Source: Halomontanus rarus
Lineage (GTDB): Archaea; Halobacteriota; Halobacteria; Halobacteriales; Natrialbaceae
Reading direction: 5' to 3'
DNA: 64,000 bases
Assembly (NCBI RefSeq): GCF_017357405.1
Contig: NZ_CP071598.1
Location: forward strand, 372,001-436,000
Positions 9,226 through 17,673 of the stretch are shown one piece after another. Every line of letters starts with the position of its first letter. The first letter of the stretch is position 1. Below the pieces are notes generated by a model. That model saw only the letters and a list, made by a program, of their open reading frames with translations. It ran no database searches and was not told where the DNA came from. The position numbers and the translations under genes are program-made.

Positions 9226-9732
9226 ATGGACACAGACGAGAACGACCTGCCCGTTCCTCAAGAACAGAAACGAGTTGAGGGTGACGAGCGTGAGAGACTC
9301 GTCGAGCAAATTCTGAAAGACACTGACCTGAGCAAAATCGACCAGTATATTCGAAATAAGGGGTATGTTAGGAACCAACCGATCGTAAACCGCGAATTCT
9401 ATCCAGACTACTCATTCGATCTTCTGACTGTTGTCTTGCAGTACGACGATCAAGGAACACTGGCGACTGCGATGTGGAAAGGAATCCCCCCGGATCGGTC
9501 GGAAGTAAATGAAATGACCTATGAAGACATATACGAGGAAATCGACTTAGAGGAGGCCCTCGAAGACACCTCCCTCGACAAACGTAGTGTATTGCCACAG
9601 ACTATCGGATTTATCGATAACGGAAGAGTCGGGCTTAGAATCACTTCTGATGGTATCACAGAGAACGAAGTCGACGTCCAAGGTGTAATGGAAGCAGCAA
9701 AGGAGGCCGATTGGGACGAGCACAACTGTTAA
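9226..9732 (+). CDS. Hypothetical protein, AT-rich codon use
   Basis: A 168-residue acidic protein with a charged helical N-terminus followed by an alpha/beta region containing YDDQGTLATAMWKGIPP. I do not recognise the family. The start is the ATG at 9226; TTG at 9175 would extend it by 17 Cys-containing residues that look non-coding. Codon use is clearly less GC-biased than in the flanking HEAT gene (frequent AAA, GAA, ATA and TAT), suggesting recent transfer. There is no paired gene, and both sides are gene-poor. Confidence 0.65.
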   Translation: MDTDENDLPVPQEQKRVEGDERERLVEQILKDTDLSKIDQYIRNKGYVRNQPIVNREFYPDYSFDLLTVVLQYDDQGTLATAMWKGIPPDRSEVNEMTYEDIYEEIDLEEALEDTSLDKRSVLPQTIGFIDNGRVGLRITSDGITENEVDVQGVMEAAKEADWDEHNC

Positions 9733-9763
9733 GTCACGAATTTGACGCGGCACTATCGTTAGC

Positions 9764-9967
9764 TCAAGTAGACGACGAACAGCCCTGAGACCGTGTGGAC
9801 AATGACCAACGGCTCAAGAGATTGTGGTCGTCAACGTCGTCCGAGACAACGACCTCTTCGTCGACGGCTAGTTCACGCAGTGCATCACCGAGTGGCACCT
9901 CTTCGTCCTCTGTAGGATCCCCTGCCGTGAACTCGGCGAAGTCGTCAGCTGTGAGGCTCACGTCCAA
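9764..9967 (-). CDS. Small acidic ORF, possibly a gene fragment
   Basis: A 67-residue frame whose first ~54 residues have real haloarchaeal character (highly acidic, e.g. DPTEDEEVPLGDALRELAV), while the last 13 are serine-rich and look out of frame. It may be a small antitoxin-like or regulator fragment truncated by a frameshift. There is no recognisable domain. It lies in a 760-base stretch with other decayed sequence. Confidence 0.3.
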   Translation of the reverse strand: MDVSLTADDFAEFTAGDPTEDEEVPLGDALRELAVDEEVVVSDDVDDHNLLSRWSLSTRSQGCSSST

Positions 9968-10135
9968 CGATTATGGTCCTGATCGCAAATGCCTACTGGA
10001 GACATCGATCCGAATCGAACTCTGACGAAGCTAGCTCTCCGTTTATTGTCGTCGAAATCTCAGTCTCGAGGTCGACGGTGGCGACTCGAGTCGAGAGCGT
10101 CTCAGCGCTCTCGTGACGTTGCTGCCACGTGATAT

Positions 10136-10264
10136 CCTCGCGTCGAGGACACGCCAAATTGGATGAACCAGGCAGTCAACGTCTTCGCAGGCGAACGTAG
10201 CTGCGTTCGATCGGTTGCAGTCGTAGAAATTCGCAGCTTTCTCGATCGCGCCTTCGCCTTCACG
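10136..10264 (-). pseudogene. Fragment of a haloarchaeal small DNA-binding-like protein
   Basis: In one frame the minus strand reads GAIEKAANFYDCNRSNAATF and then ACEDVDCLVHPIWRVLDAR. This resembles the core of a widespread small haloarchaeal protein family of unknown function, whose members share a pattern like AAEFYGCNRSDAV..AC.DVP. The sequence before and after in the same frame does not look coding, so this is read as a decayed copy. The remainder of 9968-10491 has nothing else I can support. Confidence 0.35.
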
Positions 10265-10491
10265 AGGACCGGAGGGTTCCCAATCAAGAAAACACCGACA
10301 CAACCATGGCTTCGGCCTCCAATAACCGGCAGGCACGGCGAAGTTGGACCAGCTTTGGGTCGTCGATGCCAACCTCTCCTCAATCGTCCCGGAAGTCCTA
10401 GCGAAGGTATAGATGGTTGAGTACGGGAACGTACTTATACAACCGTCCGAACCACCAGAACATTATTGAGAGCCGTGGCGAATGTCACACT

Positions 10492-11733
10492 ATGAGTAGT
10501 GCGGCTCGGTCGCTCTCGGAACCGCAAGTCCTCGCCCACACCAAGCGACGGCTGTTTCCGGACGACGACGAGTCGACCGCATACGCAGTGACGGACACGC
10601 AGTTCTCCCAAAAGGAGTGGCTTCCCGGCCAGTCCGTCGAGCAGAGCATCCGGGATGACCTTGCACCGTTCAACCACGTCCAGATCGGTAGCGGATACCC
10701 GGACCTAGTGGGCGTACGTAATCTCGAGTCCGACCTGCTGGCGGTCGAGCGACTCGGTGACGAACCGCCGCTGATCGCCATCGAGGCGAAAGGATACACG
10801 AGCGGCGGCGTCGATACGCAACTCGGGATCGTTCAGGCGTACGATCGACTCAACGAGGCGAACGCGGTGTACCTCGCTGCCCCGGAAGCGGTGATATCGG
10901 AGACCGATCGGACGCTCGCACGAGAGCTGAACGTCGGCGTCCTCGGCGTCGATTCGGCGGGAGACGTTCAGGTGCTCGAGATTCCGCGAGTCGTCGGCAA
11001 TCGGACGACGAGCGAGGCGAAAGCGCTGCGCTTCCAAGCGAGCACCCAAGGCGTTGCGAACAAGTCGTTCGGATTGAACCACCCCAAGAACTACCTCGGA
11101 TATCCGCTCGCACACTACGCCGACGGAGACACCGAAACGTTACTCTCGGAGTACAAAGTAGTCAACGCGGTGACGGACGCGAGACGCGGGGCAGCGTTCC
11201 TAGGACTGATCAAGGACGGCCTCACGGTCGAACTGACGTCGCTCGGAGAGGAAGTCGTTCGGTTCGCGAAGGCGCGCTGTGGGGACGTCGAAACGGCACT
11301 CGAGGAGTTCGAGGGATGGTATCGGTCGCAGAAACGATTCGTCGACCTCGCGCCGGAGTGGGGGTATCTCGCCCGTCGAGTCGTTTTCGACTACGAAGCG
11401 ACGGAGTTGCTCGTGCGGGAGTTACAGCACATGTACGAGGACGGTATCGAGGAGCCCTCACTCGTCGATCTGGTCGAATACCTGCACACGCTCCACCCGT
11501 CGTTTACCGTAGAGTTGTTCGTTCGCGGAGACGAGGATGTTCGCAGTCGCGTTCTGACTGCGGACGGTGAACTTCGGCGACCTGCACTCGAGGACGGAAA
11601 CGTCTACCACGCGCCGACCGTGTTCCAGCTGAAAGCGATGCTGTATCACACCGGGATTCTGACCAAGCGAGGGACGGAGCCGAATCGACTCGATCCGACG
11701 GAAGACGTCTGGGCGCTTCGGCAACCAGTCTGA
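10492..11733 (+). CDS. PD-(D/E)XK nuclease-like protein
   Basis: A 413-residue protein whose N-terminal third carries a restriction-endonuclease-like core. Asp71 in SGYPDLVG lies on one strand, and Glu98-Ala-Lys100 in PLIAIEAKG forms the (D/E)XK pair. A following helix and strand (GIVQAYDRLNEANAVYLAAP) is typical of the fold. The C-terminal ~280 residues are helical, with winged-helix-like segments, and could recognise DNA or a partner. The expected activity is metal-dependent DNA cleavage, possibly in host defence or mobile-element maintenance. I chose the ATG at 10492 because the upstream frame to 10417 (TTG) lacks coding character. No methyltransferase partner adjoins it, so a classic type II system is unlikely. 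Confidence 0.7.
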   Translation: MSSAARSLSEPQVLAHTKRRLFPDDDESTAYAVTDTQFSQKEWLPGQSVEQSIRDDLAPFNHVQIGSGYPDLVGVRNLESDLLAVERLGDEPPLIAIEAKGYTSGGVDTQLGIVQAYDRLNEANAVYLAAPEAVISETDRTLARELNVGVLGVDSAGDVQVLEIPRVVGNRTTSEAKALRFQASTQGVANKSFGLNHPKNYLGYPLAHYADGDTETLLSEYKVVNAVTDARRGAAFLGLIKDGLTVELTSLGEEVVRFAKARCGDVETALEEFEGWYRSQKRFVDLAPEWGYLARRVVFDYEATELLVRELQHMYEDGIEEPSLVDLVEYLHTLHPSFTVELFVRGDEDVRSRVLTADGELRRPALEDGNVYHAPTVFQLKAMLYHTGILTKRGTEPNRLDPTEDVWALRQPV

Positions 11734-11905
11734 CCGGATAGAGCGGGCGATAGTTATTTAGGATGTCACCGGCGGAAGAGTCGACCGTGACTGAGCGTTC
11801 GAGGAAGATTCATACTCTACTATTCGTCTGCGTCGAGTTCGTCTGTATCCAGCTCTCGCTCGAAATTACATTCCGAAAGCAGATCGGCTTCGTTTGGGAC
11901 CGAGT

Positions 11906-12313
11906 TTATCGATCATCCCACTCTTCATAGACGCGCTGGACTTCGCGCTCCCAGGCGGCGTCACGATCTTCACCAGGTTCCCACAGACCGAAATCTGCAA
12001 GTAAATTCTCACAAAACCCATCCCCTGGGTGATCAGTTGCCTTTTGGAGCACAAGTGCCGACAGAGCTGGTCTACCCTGTTTCAACTCGAGACGACTCAC
12101 ACCACCCAGAACGGAACCGATGTAGCCGCGGCCTGTTCCGATCTCGTCCATTAGCTCCCCGTAGTATATCGTCTCCTCCCGTTTCGCCTTCTCGATGAGG
12201 ACATCGTATGCTTGCTCGACTCGAGTACGGTACGTATCACGTTGCGGGTTCCGTCCCTCCTTGGCACGTTGTTCTGCGAGAACTTCGTTGAATAACTCCT
12301 CATCTATTTGCAT
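11906..12313 (-). CDS. Hypothetical protein with GRGYIGSVLGG-type domain
   Basis: A 135-residue protein. After a helical N-terminus, YYGELMDEIGTGRGYIGSVL and the later GRPALSALVL and HPGDGFCENL segments match a small domain seen across bacterial, phage and archaeal accessory genes: G..LG.is..e...gRP.Lsal V......PG.GF. Its function is not established, though its neighbours are often nucleases or defence genes. The C-terminus is a charged helix (AAWEREVQRVYEEW). The start is the ATG at 12313. It is a single gene in an A/T-richer stretch, converging with the nuclease-like gene upstream in coordinates. Confidence 0.65.
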   Translation of the reverse strand: MQIDEELFNEVLAEQRAKEGRNPQRDTYRTRVEQAYDVLIEKAKREETIYYGELMDEIGTGRGYIGSVLGGVSRLELKQGRPALSALVLQKATDHPGDGFCENLLADFGLWEPGEDRDAAWEREVQRVYEEWDDR

Positions 12314-12608
12314 ATCTCGAGAGATACTCGTCTACAGAATTGAATGTTTTGGGGACAGAGTGTTTTTGAAATCAGCCTAATACACCCCACATTCTTCAGA
12401 AGACTTTTGATGAAAGTTCCATCTTCAGTCAGTGAGGTTAGCACGGAGCGTCGTCTCCCACGACGGCTACTCCACGGTGGTCTCTTGGACTATCCCTGTT
12501 CCGACTGCTGCATGGCTTGGTCGATAAAACGAAATCCCTCGTTCTTGTCTGGCAGAGGGAGAGTCAGGTGACTATAGAGAGATATTTCGCTAACGATCTG
12601 AGATCGTG

Positions 12609-12875
12609 TTACTCGTCGTCTGCCTCGAGTTCGCTGGCATCGAGCTCCCCCGCCAGATATCGTATCCCATCTTCGGCAATTTCGTAGTAACCTCGTTCGA
12701 CACGTGTGACCAACCCATAGGCGGTGAGAACGGAAAGTCTTCGGTTGATCTGTTCGCGGCTTTTGTCAATATTTTTGTCTATCACTGCAGGCGATAACAC
12801 TAACCCGGACGTGTGAAGGATTTCGAGAATCCGTTCGTCAGTTGGCAGTTGCATCCATCCGCCGGGTTTTCGCAT
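12609..12875 (-). CDS. PhiH1-repressor-like winged-helix regulator
   Basis: An 88-residue winged-helix protein of the haloarchaeal phage phiH1 repressor type. The MRKPGGWM lead-in, the PTDERILEIL helix, the NIDKSREQINRRLSVLTAYG recognition region and the YYEIAEDGIRYL wing are all characteristic. Family members are small DNA-binding repressors common on proviruses and plasmids. The full-length start (ATG at 12875) is kept because MR..gWM is conserved in the family. It faces the gene at 13102 across a 226-base gap containing several inverted repeats, the arrangement of an autoregulating repressor and its divergent target. Confidence 0.8.
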   Translation of the reverse strand: MRKPGGWMQLPTDERILEILHTSGLVLSPAVIDKNIDKSREQINRRLSVLTAYGLVTRVERGYYEIAEDGIRYLAGELDASELEADDE

Positions 12876-12916
12876 TGGTGGAATTGCTCTGAAGAGATGC
12901 TTACGCCTGTCGATAC

Positions 12917-12958
12917 ATCAGGTTTGAGTCATAGATACCTGATCTTCAAGTCATAGAT
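12917..12958. promoter_or_regulatory. Candidate operator: inverted repeat plus 22-bp-spaced direct repeat
   Basis: ATCAGGT (12917-12923) and ACCTGAT (12937-12943) form a perfect 7-bp inverted repeat with a 13-base spacer. GTCATAGAT occurs at 12928-12936 and again at 12950-12958, exactly 22 bases apart, or about two helical turns. The block begins 41 bases upstream of the phiH1-like repressor start and is the best candidate for its own operator. Confidence 0.5.
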
Positions 12959-13017
12959 TGATGATCACTTTTATTATGGGCGGCGCGGTACCGGTAGATA
13001 ACGGGACGCTCTACTAG

Positions 13018-13067
13018 TCCTGACAGTCAGGATCTATAGAAAGTGCGAACCGGTGTGCCCGCACCGG
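13018..13067. promoter_or_regulatory. Two further palindromes before the 13102 gene
   Basis: TCCTGAC-a-GTCAGGA (13018-13032) is a perfect palindrome with 7-base arms and one central base. CCGGTG-tgcccg-CACCGG (13050-13067) is a perfect 6-base-arm hairpin. They lie 35-85 bases before the ATG at 13102. The first may be an operator; the second could act as a transcript hairpin in the 5' leader. Confidence 0.45.
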
Positions 13068-13101
13068 CCGCGACAGCTCCCGTATCTACGCTACGGAAGC
13101 C

Positions 13102-13824
13102 ATGTACGACGACGATTCACGGGGACTTGAAAGCCCCGACCGACCACACGCATCGACCGACGATCGAATCCTCCCCGACGGCGGTGACCCCGCCTCAGAA
13201 GAAAACGGCACCGAATCGACCCATCCGAACGACGTCGACCCCGACGCCGCCAGCTATCGCCTCGAGGTGATCGACCACCAAGCGAAGCGATTACTCGAGG
13301 GTCTGACGGCCGATCGAACCGGCCGACCCCACGATGCGGTGCGCCACCTTCGCGAGATTCGAGCGGAGGCGGAGTGGGCTCGCCGAGGGTTGTGTGAGTG
13401 TCCGGAGGCGTCCACGGCGGAGTCGACTGGCGACTCCGGAGAGCGGACGGGGGATTCCGCGGACACTCCGAACGAAGACGAAGACAGTGCGAATGAGGAC
13501 ACTCCGGACGCAGACAGCACGGACGACGAAGATCTGTCGACCGACACCAAAGACGTCACGGACGACGGTGTCCCGATGGTCGTCAGGCGCGGCCCGCACG
13601 TGACGACGGTCCTCGGTCCCGATCCGGCAGCGTACGAACGCTGGCCCGAGGCAGAGGACTCCGAGTACGACAACTCGGATTCTGACGACGGCGACCCCAA
13701 CGTCGAAGACACCGATGTAGACGACTCCAGAGACGGTCCTGACACCGACGACGGTCCAGACGACGAGCGACCCGATTCCGGAGATGCAGACGTCGACGAC
13801 GAGGGAGATCGCGATGGCGAGTGA
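13102..13824 (+). CDS. Very acidic low-complexity protein
   Basis: A 240-residue protein with one folded-looking segment (about residues 50-105, helical: YRLEVIDHQAKRLLEGL, AVRHLREIRAEAEWARRG). It is followed by a long Asp/Glu/Ser/Thr-rich tail with degenerate DD-rich repeats, interrupted by a short conserved-looking patch, VPMVVRRGPHVTTVLGPDP (about 157-175). I see no signal peptide, cysteine cluster or enzymatic motif. It overlaps the following coiled-coil gene by 11 bases, so the pair forms one translational unit. Its role is unknown; similar acidic-plus-coiled-coil pairs occur on haloarchaeal mobile DNA. Confidence 0.65.
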   Translation: MYDDDSRGLESPDRPHASTDDRILPDGGDPASEENGTESTHPNDVDPDAASYRLEVIDHQAKRLLEGLTADRTGRPHDAVRHLREIRAEAEWARRGLCECPEASTAESTGDSGERTGDSADTPNEDEDSANEDTPDADSTDDEDLSTDTKDVTDDGVPMVVRRGPHVTTVLGPDPAAYERWPEAEDSEYDNSDSDDGDPNVEDTDVDDSRDGPDTDDGPDDERPDSGDADVDDEGDRDGE

Positions 13825-14827
13825 GACCGTGCTGTGTGAGCCGTCCACCGACCGCTCGCTCGAGACCGCTGTTCGGACGCTTACAGAAGAACTCGAGATG
13901 CTCCGCCAGCGAACAGATCAATTGACCGACCGCGTCGACGAACTCGAGACCGAGAACGAATCCCTCGTAGACGAAAACGCCCGACTCCGGTCTCGAGTTC
14001 GCGGTCTCGAGTGTGAGACTGACGACCTCGGGTCGAGGACCGACCACTTGGAGGAGCAGACCACCGAACTCGAGACCCAGACCACCACTCTCGAGACCCA
14101 GACCACCACTCTCGAGTCCGAAACCGACCGCCTCGAGAATCGGACCACTGCGGTGATCAACCGTTCGGGCGCGAACAAGGCACGAATCGAGGAACTCCAG
14201 GCCCGAGAACTCGAGAAGGGAGCCCACCTACTCGAGGAGAACGTCGACCAGCACGACCTCGAGATCGACGGCGGCCGACTCGAGCGGATCCGCAAGGACG
14301 ACGACCGCACCTACTACCGCCTCCCGGACGCCGACGATCCGCTCGGGCGCGGCGGGAGCGTCACGCTCGCCCACGCAGACCTCCTCCCCATCCAGCAACT
14401 CGCCCGAATGGACGAGGACATGCTCCGCTCGACGACGAACTCGCTGCCCTCGAGGCTCGCGGCGAAGCTCTGGAACGTGAGAAGTGATCCAACAGCCGGA
14501 GACGATCCCTGGCAATCGGGCTGCAAGAACGTCCGAGAGTACGTCAAAGCGAGCGATCTCAAACACTGGATTCGCAGACAGGAACCCGGAACCAGTGACG
14601 CCTACGCCAAAAAACTCGTCTCGAGGACCATCGACGCCTTGCTGGACCTCTCCAAGAACCGGCTGGCCATCCGCAGGAAGCGAGAGCGAAAGAATGGCCT
14701 CGAGTACACCGAACGGCGGATCCTCCTGACGGCGGATGCCGAGATCCCAGGAGAGACAGGAGCCACCGGCACAGCGAACCGACACGGAGACGCACCGAAG
14801 ACAGCCGACGTCACCGGCGAGCGGTGA
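13814..14827 (+). CDS. Coiled-coil protein with C-terminal putative DNA-binding domain
   Basis: A 337-residue protein. Residues about 15-115 form a long coiled coil with heptads (LTEELEMLRQRTDQLTDRV, then TTELETQ, TTTLETQ and TTTLESE repeats). A basic linker NRSGANKARIEELQ leads into a conserved-looking C-terminal region (about 145-300) with LLPIQQLARMDEDML, YVKASDLKHWIRRQ and a basic LAIRRKRERKNG tail. This fits an oligomeric nucleic-acid-binding protein, for example in plasmid or provirus maintenance, but no family is assigned. The ATG at 13814 overlaps the end of the acidic gene; a frame extending to 13784 is less likely. A lone downstream promoter is not seen. Confidence 0.7.
   Translation: MASETVLCEPSTDRSLETAVRTLTEELEMLRQRTDQLTDRVDELETENESLVDENARLRSRVRGLECETDDLGSRTDHLEEQTTELETQTTTLETQTTTLESETDRLENRTTAVINRSGANKARIEELQARELEKGAHLLEENVDQHDLEIDGGRLERIRKDDDRTYYRLPDADDPLGRGGSVTLAHADLLPIQQLARMDEDMLRSTTNSLPSRLAAKLWNVRSDPTAGDDPWQSGCKNVREYVKASDLKHWIRRQEPGTSDAYAKKLVSRTIDALLDLSKNRLAIRRKRERKNGLEYTERRILLTADAEIPGETGATGTANRHGDAPKTADVTGER
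14057..14119 (+). repeat. 21-bp tandem repeat encoding heptads
   Basis: About three copies of the unit CAGACCACCACTCTCGAGACC lie in tandem inside the coiled-coil gene. The unit encodes exactly one heptad (QTTTLET), so copy-number change would lengthen the coiled coil without breaking the frame. Confidence 0.7.
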
Positions 14828-15226
14828 CCACGGTGTCACACTGACCCTCGAGAGAGCGATCACTCTCCAGGAACGCTCGAGAACCAGTCGATCGTGGTGG
14901 CGAGCGTCGTCCGAGTACAGGCGTGTCCGTTCTCGATCGGTCGTCGTCGGTTGGGTTCGACGACGAGTCGCGAACGCTCGTCGACGGACAACAGGTGTCC
15001 ACAGGAGGAGAAAGGGCAGGTCGCGTATATAGACGAGATTGCGAAAAAAGCGGTCAGTACAGGTCGAACCGCTAACCGAGTGAACAACCGATATTTACTC
15101 AATCTGAATTTCGAGAAAATAACCGCCAGTATCGATGAACTACTGATCGCGAGTTTCGACTGACAATACTGTAAACGAAAACGTCAATCCGTTACCCGGT
15201 TCTAATCCATCTCATTCCCTGTCACC
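14828..15226. other. Gap without supported gene
   Basis: No coding region can be supported. An 80-codon minus-strand frame (14860-15102) includes a CPFSSCGH motif but otherwise lacks haloarchaeal composition. The right part (15040-15215) is A/T-rich and may include transcription stop signals for the convergent neighbours. Confidence 0.4.
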
Positions 15227-17200
15227 TCATCGGATTCGCTTCGTCTCGAGAACTGACCCTCGATCCGGCGTCCACTCGGTGAATCGGACTACGTCCTGAT
15301 CGCGAACGACACCCGTCTCGACGAGCTGGTCGACCCACGTCTCGTCGTGAGTTGCGATCAAGAACTGGAAGTGGTCGCTGAACTCGTCTCGCAATACCGT
15401 CGCGAATTGCTCCCGGTGTCCTTCGTCGACGGACATCACGACGTCATCCAGCAAGACGGGTGCTCGCTCGAGCGGAGAGAGTTCGGACGCTAATGCCAGA
15501 AAGAGGCAGACGCCCATGAGGTCCTGATGACCCTCGCTATGCAACGCGTTCGGTGGGTGTTCGCCCGTATCGAAGAATTCGACGGAGAAGTCGACCCCCG
15601 TGTTCGTCTGTCCGATCGTCGGATTGAACGCGCTTTCGTCGGGATTCACCGCCTGGTAAAAGCTCGCGAACCGATCGCTGATCGTGTCGAAGATATCACC
15701 GAGGACGTCGTCTCGTGTCGCGAGGAACGTTTCGTGAGCGACCTCGAATTCGTTCGCCGCTCGTGCGAATCGGTTCCGTTCCGTAGCCGCTGTTTGTAGC
15801 CGTTCGTGCGCACCATCTAGCGTCTGCAATTGGCCCCACATGGATTCTATCGTCGATCGCTCTGGGAGCGCGGCAGCGGTCTCACGGAGTTCAGTGAGGG
15901 TTTCGCGGACGGCGGCCTGGTGGGTCTCCGGAAGGTACAGATTTTCGAGAACCACCACTTTCGGATCGTCCGTGAGATCCCCATCGACTGCCTGTCTGAC
16001 CGTTTCGAGTTTCTCCTCGTACTGCGCCAGAGGCCGAAGGTCGGTCTCGACCTCGTCCGTCGAGAGCGCTTCGAGCAACCGATCGATCGTTCCCACGATC
16101 GAATCCAGTTCCCGCTGGGCCTTCCCTGCCACTGCGTCGATCGTCTCGACACGGCTCTCGATACGCTCGAGTCGATCGGCGCGGTTCTCGAGGTGGGCTT
16201 TCAACTCTCCTTCGTCCCACGGTTTCTCGCAGAGCGGGCACTCGCGTGTCGTCGTATCGACGAGCGTGCGGCCCCGCTCGACGAGCGACCGCTCCGCCAG
16301 CGCAGTGAGCGCATCCTCGTCAGCACGCAATGCTCGAAGCTCCTGTCGAAGGTCGTCCAGCGCTTCAGCCACCTCCGTCCTCTCACCGTCGACCCAGTCC
16401 TCGAGTTGGGTCAGTTGCCGACGGACGTCGTCGCGCTGCAACGGGTTCGATGCCTGATCGAGCGGCGATGTCAGTCCCTCCTCGAACGACTCGACTGCGT
16501 CGATACTTCGGATCGGATCACCGCCGACGCGCTCTCGCCGGAGGTTCACGGCGTCACAGAGTGCGACTGGACGAAGCTCTGACTCGCCGACGATGGACGT
16601 CACGACCTCGTCGCCGGCGATCTCTTGGATCTGCTGGAGGTTGTCTTCGTAGCGCGTCTCGTTCGTCGACGCTTCGCGATCCGCTTTTTTCGCCAATCGC
16701 TTGAGCTGTCGACGTCGCTCGTCCAGCCCTTCGGTGTTCATCAGCTGGTAGATCTGATCTTTCCGGTCACCCGGCGTCGTGATAACCAGCTCCAACAGTT
16801 CGTCACGGGAGAGATGTAACAGCCCCTGATTCGCCGCTGCGACCAATTCGATAAACGCTTCTGGACGGCGTTCGGCCTGCATCCGCGAGCGGTTCGTGAA
16901 CCCCCGGACGACTCGAAACGAGTCTTCGCCCTCGACAGCGAACGTCCCTTCGACGGCCGTATCGTCGGGATTCGCGTATTGATTCGGGATGTGTTCGGTC
17001 GTTTTGATCCCGCCCGTTCCGGACCCTCTGAGCGCAGAAATTTGTCCAGTGAGGAGGAACTCGATCGCCTGGAGGACAGTACTCTTGCCGGATCCGTTCG
17101 GGCCCGCAACGACGGCGTTTCTACCGTCGAATTCGAAGCGGTCTTCGTCGCGAACCCCGCGGAACGCACGAACGGTGAGTGACTCGAGTTGGATCGTCAT
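15227..17200 (-). CDS. Rad50/SMC-like ABC-class ATPase
   Basis: A 657-residue ATPase with split ABC halves. Walker A is at residues 33-40 (GPNGSGKS). The arms are helical coiled coil, with a single CPLC motif at residues 321-324 placed mid-protein, where Rad50 has its zinc hook. A signature-like HSEGHQDLMG is at 554-563, and Walker B with catalytic acid (VLLDDVVMSVDEG) at 582-594, followed by a switch His in IATHDET. Expected behaviour is ATP-driven dimerisation on DNA or on a partner enzyme. It is shorter than Rad50 (~880) and no Mre11 is nearby. It overlaps the upstream 58-residue gene by ATGA, so both are cotranslated. The accessory setting suggests defence or DNA repair on a mobile region; neither is proven. 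Confidence 0.85.
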   Translation of the reverse strand: MTIQLESLTVRAFRGVRDEDRFEFDGRNAVVAGPNGSGKSTVLQAIEFLLTGQISALRGSGTGGIKTTEHIPNQYANPDDTAVEGTFAVEGEDSFRVVRGFTNRSRMQAERRPEAFIELVAAANQGLLHLSRDELLELVITTPGDRKDQIYQLMNTEGLDERRRQLKRLAKKADREASTNETRYEDNLQQIQEIAGDEVVTSIVGESELRPVALCDAVNLRRERVGGDPIRSIDAVESFEEGLTSPLDQASNPLQRDDVRRQLTQLEDWVDGERTEVAEALDDLRQELRALRADEDALTALAERSLVERGRTLVDTTTRECPLCEKPWDEGELKAHLENRADRLERIESRVETIDAVAGKAQRELDSIVGTIDRLLEALSTDEVETDLRPLAQYEEKLETVRQAVDGDLTDDPKVVVLENLYLPETHQAAVRETLTELRETAAALPERSTIESMWGQLQTLDGAHERLQTAATERNRFARAANEFEVAHETFLATRDDVLGDIFDTISDRFASFYQAVNPDESAFNPTIGQTNTGVDFSVEFFDTGEHPPNALHSEGHQDLMGVCLFLALASELSPLERAPVLLDDVVMSVDEGHREQFATVLRDEFSDHFQFLIATHDETWVDQLVETGVVRDQDVVRFTEWTPDRGSVLETKRIR

Positions 17201-17373
17201 TCGCTGTCTCCCATCGTTTCCGCGACCGCGTCCAGAAGTTCGTCATCGTCACCGAAGTCGTTCTTCCCCTGTTCTCGAAGTAGTGTCTCTACTGTCTCCG
17301 CAGAGATGTTTGGGTTGTTCTTGAGTCTGATTTTGAATAACTGGAGGACTCGTGGCGTGATATCTTGTGACAT
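17197..17373 (-). CDS. 58-residue partner of the Rad50-like ATPase
   Basis: A short gene reading MSQDITPRVLQLFKIRLK at its start and ending in ETMGDSE. Its stop overlaps the ATPase start codon (ATGA at 17197-17200 on the minus strand), so translation is coupled. The protein is predicted all-helical, with a basic first helix and an acidic second half (DDDELLDAVAE). It shows no known domain and could be a regulatory or bridging subunit. The start is the ATG at 17373. A GTGAACATATTAA motif related to the palindromes of the 18.9-21.2 kb block lies 31 bases upstream. Confidence 0.7.
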   Translation of the reverse strand: MSQDITPRVLQLFKIRLKNNPNISAETVETLLREQGKNDFGDDDELLDAVAETMGDSE

Positions 17374-17403
17374 GAGTAGGGAATTGGGTAATCGTGTTCT
17401 CCG

Positions 17404-17416
17404 TTAATATGTTCAC
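17404..17416. promoter_or_regulatory. Copy 1 of the GTGAACATrTTsAC motif
   Basis: TTAATATGTTCAC on the plus strand (GTGAACATATTAA on minus) lies 31-43 bases upstream of the 58-residue gene. The left arm matches the consensus fully and the right arm is degenerate. It may belong to the regulon described at 18897, or be a chance A/T-rich promoter match. Confidence 0.35.
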
Positions 17417-17673
17417 TGAGATGACGGTACTAAGTGATGACGGCTAGCCGTCGGTCGATACCATCCTTAGCGACCATAAACGATATAGAACCCCGAGTCC
17501 GCAATTCGCGCTATCGATTTCCCCTGTGATCCACTCATGATTAACGCCCTATCCGTCCTCGTCAGGTTATACGAACTCTCAGACGATCCCAGAGAGCAGT
17601 GATTTCGTAAGCTTCTGCACGGCTTATCACCACTTATTGTACACCAGAGAACAACTGGCGAAACTGAGAAGAT

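Noticed and set aside
12876..13101. CRISPR-like short repeats
   Set aside because: Only two copies of a 9-base direct repeat and unrelated palindromes; there is no regular repeat-spacer array anywhere in the window.
14860..15102. Minus-strand frame with a CPFSSCGH motif, possible zinc protein
   Set aside because: Only one Cys pair plus scattered residues, basic composition and no partner motif; not enough for a gene.
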